Below, piece after piece: positions 62,174 to 64,000 of a DNA stretch of 64,000 nucleotides; the first letter of the stretch is position 1, and each line of letters opens with the position of its first letter. Both the position numbers and the translations under genes were made by a program. Origin of the DNA: Roseomonas sp. (GTDB taxonomy: Bacteria; Pseudomonadota; Alphaproteobacteria; Acetobacterales; Acetobacteraceae); contig JADCFX010000032.1 of NCBI GenBank assembly GCA_020249285.1, positions 1 through 64,000 on the forward strand. Direction: 5' to 3'. Under the pieces are notes generated by a model. It saw only the letters and a list, made by a program, of their open reading frames with translations, was not told where the DNA came from and ran no database searches.

Positions 62174-63049
62174 ATGCGTTTGGTCACTTTCTCGGATGCC
62201 GCCGGTGTGCGGATCGGTGCGCTGGATGAAGCGGGCGCGCTGCGCGACATTACCGCCGTCGCCCCTGCCCTGCCGCGTGATATGATAGGCCTGATTGCCG
62301 CGGGGCATTCGGCTCTGGCCTTGGCGCGGGATGCGCTTGGCAAGGCGCCGGTGGTGCATGGGGCGAAGATCCTGGCCCCCATTCAGCGCCCGCCGAAGAA
62401 CGTGTTCTGCGTTGGCAAGAATTACCATGAACACGCCAAGGAATTCGCGGGATCGGGCTTTGATGGCGGGGCCAAGGATGTGGTGCCGCCCTTCCCGGTT
62501 GTATTCTCCAAACCGCACACCGCCATCATCGCGACGGGCGAACCCATCCTGAGCCAATTGGACCCGACCGGCGGGCTTGATTACGAAGGCGAATTGGCGA
62601 TTGTGATCGGCACGGGCGGGCGCGGCATTTCCAAATCTGCCGCTTTGTCGCATGTGGTTGGCTATACCATCATCAATGATGTGACCGCGCGGCATTTGCA
62701 AAAGCGCCATAGCCAATGGGTGCTTGGCAAGGGGCTGGATAGTTTCTGCCCCATGGGTCCCGCCATCCTGACCGCGGATGAAGCGCCTGATCCGACAAAA
62801 CTTCGCCTGATTACGCATGTGAATGGCGAAAAGCGTCAGGATGCGCTGGTCGCGGATTTGATCTTTGACGTGCCCACGCTGATTGAAGCGATCAGCGCCG
62901 CCATCACGCTGGAACCAGGCGATGTGATTGCCACCGGCACGCCGGTTGGCGTTGGCATTGGCTTCACCCCACCGAAATTCCTGCAAAAAGGCGATGTGGT
63001 GCGTATTGAAATCAGCGGGATTGGCGTTTTGGAAAATCCCGTAGCGTAA
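62174..63049 (+). CDS. Fumarylacetoacetate hydrolase (FAH) family protein
   Basis: This 291-residue protein has the FAH pattern: VFCVGKNYHEHAKEFAG (about 77-93), FSKPHTAI, LDYEGELAIVIG with metal Glu residues, GYTIINDVTARHLQ, KGLDSFCPMGP and PGDVIATGTPVGVGIGF. It would act on a beta-diketo acid or ring-cleavage product. AAAGGATGAACTG precedes ATG 62174. It lies between the amidase and the last TTT receptor on the plus strand, so the three are probably one operon. Confidence 0.92.
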   Translation: MRLVTFSDAAGVRIGALDEAGALRDITAVAPALPRDMIGLIAAGHSALALARDALGKAPVVHGAKILAPIQRPPKNVFCVGKNYHEHAKEFAGSGFDGGAKDVVPPFPVVFSKPHTAIIATGEPILSQLDPTGGLDYEGELAIVIGTGGRGISKSAALSHVVGYTIINDVTARHLQKRHSQWVLGKGLDSFCPMGPAILTADEAPDPTKLRLITHVNGEKRQDALVADLIFDVPTLIEAISAAITLEPGDVIATGTPVGVGIGFTPPKFLQKGDVVRIEISGIGVLENPVA

Positions 63050-63074
63050 ACAAGAAAAACAGGGAGAAATAAAC

Positions 63075-64000
63075 ATGCAAAGACGCAGTCTTTTGGTCGG
63101 AGCCACCGCGTTTCCCTTCGCCATGCCGGCCTTAGCGCAGGAAAATTTCCCATCCCGCGCCGTTTCCATCGTGGTTGCCTTCCCGCCTGGCGGACAGGCC
63201 GATGTGGTGGGCCGCCCTGCGGCTGCCACGCTAGAGAGGATTTGGCGCGTGCCGGTGCCGATCACTAATCGCGGTGGCGCGGCGGGCGAGATTGGCAATG
63301 GGTTCGTCGCGCGTAGCACGCCCGATGGCTATACGCTGCTCATGGGTCTTTCTTCCATGACCTTCCTGCCGGAAGCCGCCCGCATCAATGGCCGTACGCC
63401 GGCTTATACGCCCGATATGCTGACGCCGATTGCGTTGTTTTCCGCTGATCCCACCGTGCTGGTGGTGCCGGCATCAAGCCCCATTCGCACCATTGAGGAA
63501 TTCATCGCCGAAGCCAAAGCGAAGCCCGGGCAGATCGCCTATTCCTCTGCCGGCAATTACTCCGCTTTGCATGTGCCGATGGCGATGCTGTCACAGGCGG
63601 CGGGGATTGAGATGCTGCATGTGCCCTTCCAAGGCGGCGGCCCGGCGCTGACCGCGATTTTGAGCGGGCAGGTTCAGGCGCTTTCCTCAGGCCCCGGGCC
63701 TGTCGCGCAGCATGTGCGTGATGGTCGGCTGCGCGCGCTGGCCACCTGGGGGCGCCAGCGGCTCAAGGGCTTTGAGGATGTGCCGACGCTGGTGGAAAAG
63801 GGTTTTGCGGATGTGGAATTCTACATCTGGGTTGGGCTTTTCGCGCCCGCCGGCACGCCGCCCGCGATCATTGAACGCATCCGCGACGCATCACGGCAAG
63901 TGGCGCAGGATGCAGATTTTCAACGCATCATGGCCGGCAGCGGCAATACACTCGATTTCCGCGACGGCGATGCCTTCCGACGCTTTTTTGATGAGGATTC
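63075..64000 (+). CDS. TTT-family periplasmic receptor 9 (runs off window)
   Basis: From ATG 63075 (GGGAGAA upstream) 308 codons are open to the right edge, close to full length for the family (about 325). It has a twin-arginine-like signal (MQRRSLLVGATAFPFAMPALA), then RAVSIVVAFPPGGQADVVGR, NRGGAAGEIGNGF, PDGYTLLMG, SSAGNYSALHVPM, HVPFQGGGPALTAILSG and FEDVPTLVEKG. It has VPFQG where the usual receptor has VPYRG. It follows the FAH gene by 25 bases. Confidence 0.92.
   Translation, partial: MQRRSLLVGATAFPFAMPALAQENFPSRAVSIVVAFPPGGQADVVGRPAAATLERIWRVPVPITNRGGAAGEIGNGFVARSTPDGYTLLMGLSSMTFLPEAARINGRTPAYTPDMLTPIALFSADPTVLVVPASSPIRTIEEFIAEAKAKPGQIAYSSAGNYSALHVPMAMLSQAAGIEMLHVPFQGGGPALTAILSGQVQALSSGPGPVAQHVRDGRLRALATWGRQRLKGFEDVPTLVEKGFADVEFYIWVGLFAPAGTPPAIIERIRDASRQVAQDADFQRIMAGSGNTLDFRDGDAFRRFFDED

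Noticed and set aside
62009..63319. A 436-codon minus-strand frame
   Set aside because: Antisense to the FAH gene and ends of two neighbours; no domain seen.

Overview
The window reads as chromosomal DNA of a GC-rich alphaproteobacterium, most likely in the Rhodospirillales/Acetobacteraceae (Roseomonas-like). The reasons are the codon bias, the lipid A gene lpxB, a monomeric NADP isocitrate dehydrogenase, and above all nine substrate-binding receptors of the tripartite tricarboxylate transporter (TTT/Bug) family in 64 kb. No rRNA, tRNA, CRISPR array, phage or plasmid backbone was recognised. Genes are tightly packed, often with 4-base ATGA stop/start overlaps.

Layout. 1-5.9 kb: 5' part of an AceE-like E1 enzyme, malonyl-CoA decarboxylase, the NAD(P)HX repair enzyme Nnr, then a coupled trio (ParA-like ATPase, CopD-like membrane protein, GNAT). 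5.9-7.7 kb: a TTT receptor, a minus-strand terminator, a decayed IS66-type transposase fragment and a GFA-family gene; this is the only clear mobile-element scar. 7.8-11.6 kb: isocitrate dehydrogenase, GalE, a small exported protein. 11.6-14.5 kb: a three-subunit FAD/2Fe-2S amine or opine dehydrogenase. 14.5-19.8 kb: four SDR dehydrogenases, an enoyl-CoA hydratase and an iron-type alcohol dehydrogenase. 19.8-35.5 kb: a catabolic block of divergent short operons (amino-acid oxidase, TauD-type dioxygenase, two-receptor operon with FAH and isocitrate-lyase-like enzymes, DUF1028, tartrate-type dehydrogenase, cyclase, metallo-hydrolase, and a Baeyer-Villiger-type monooxygenase paired with an esterase).

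35.5-44.8 kb: EamA exporter, alanyl-tRNA editing, sulfur metabolism (mercaptopyruvate sulfurtransferase, cystathionine beta-lyase), two small exported proteins, then a zinc locus (zur, an operator-like palindrome, hisI and a His-rich COG0523 metallochaperone), followed by GNAT, nitrilase and lpxB. 44.8-51.3 kb: SDR, ketopantoate-reductase-like and Gfo/Idh genes, a fused secDF and a degenerate EAL protein. 51.3-64 kb: alcohol and hydroxyacid dehydrogenases, RraA-like protein, four more TTT receptors, and a possible nitrile/amide locus with an unusual nitrile hydratase-type fusion protein (beta N-half, His-rich linker, alpha subunit), an amidase, a deacetylase-like hydrolase and another FAH enzyme.

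Functional reading: much of the window looks like a scavenging genome region. Periplasmic receptors without their own TctA/TctB membrane parts sit beside small sets of oxidoreductases, hydratases and hydrolases for organic acids, amides, ketones or amino acids. The most unusual protein is the nitrile hydratase-type fusion at 55.8 kb; the best-supported regulatory story is the zinc locus at 40.2-42.1 kb. Only one DNA-binding regulator (Zur) was recognised in the whole window.
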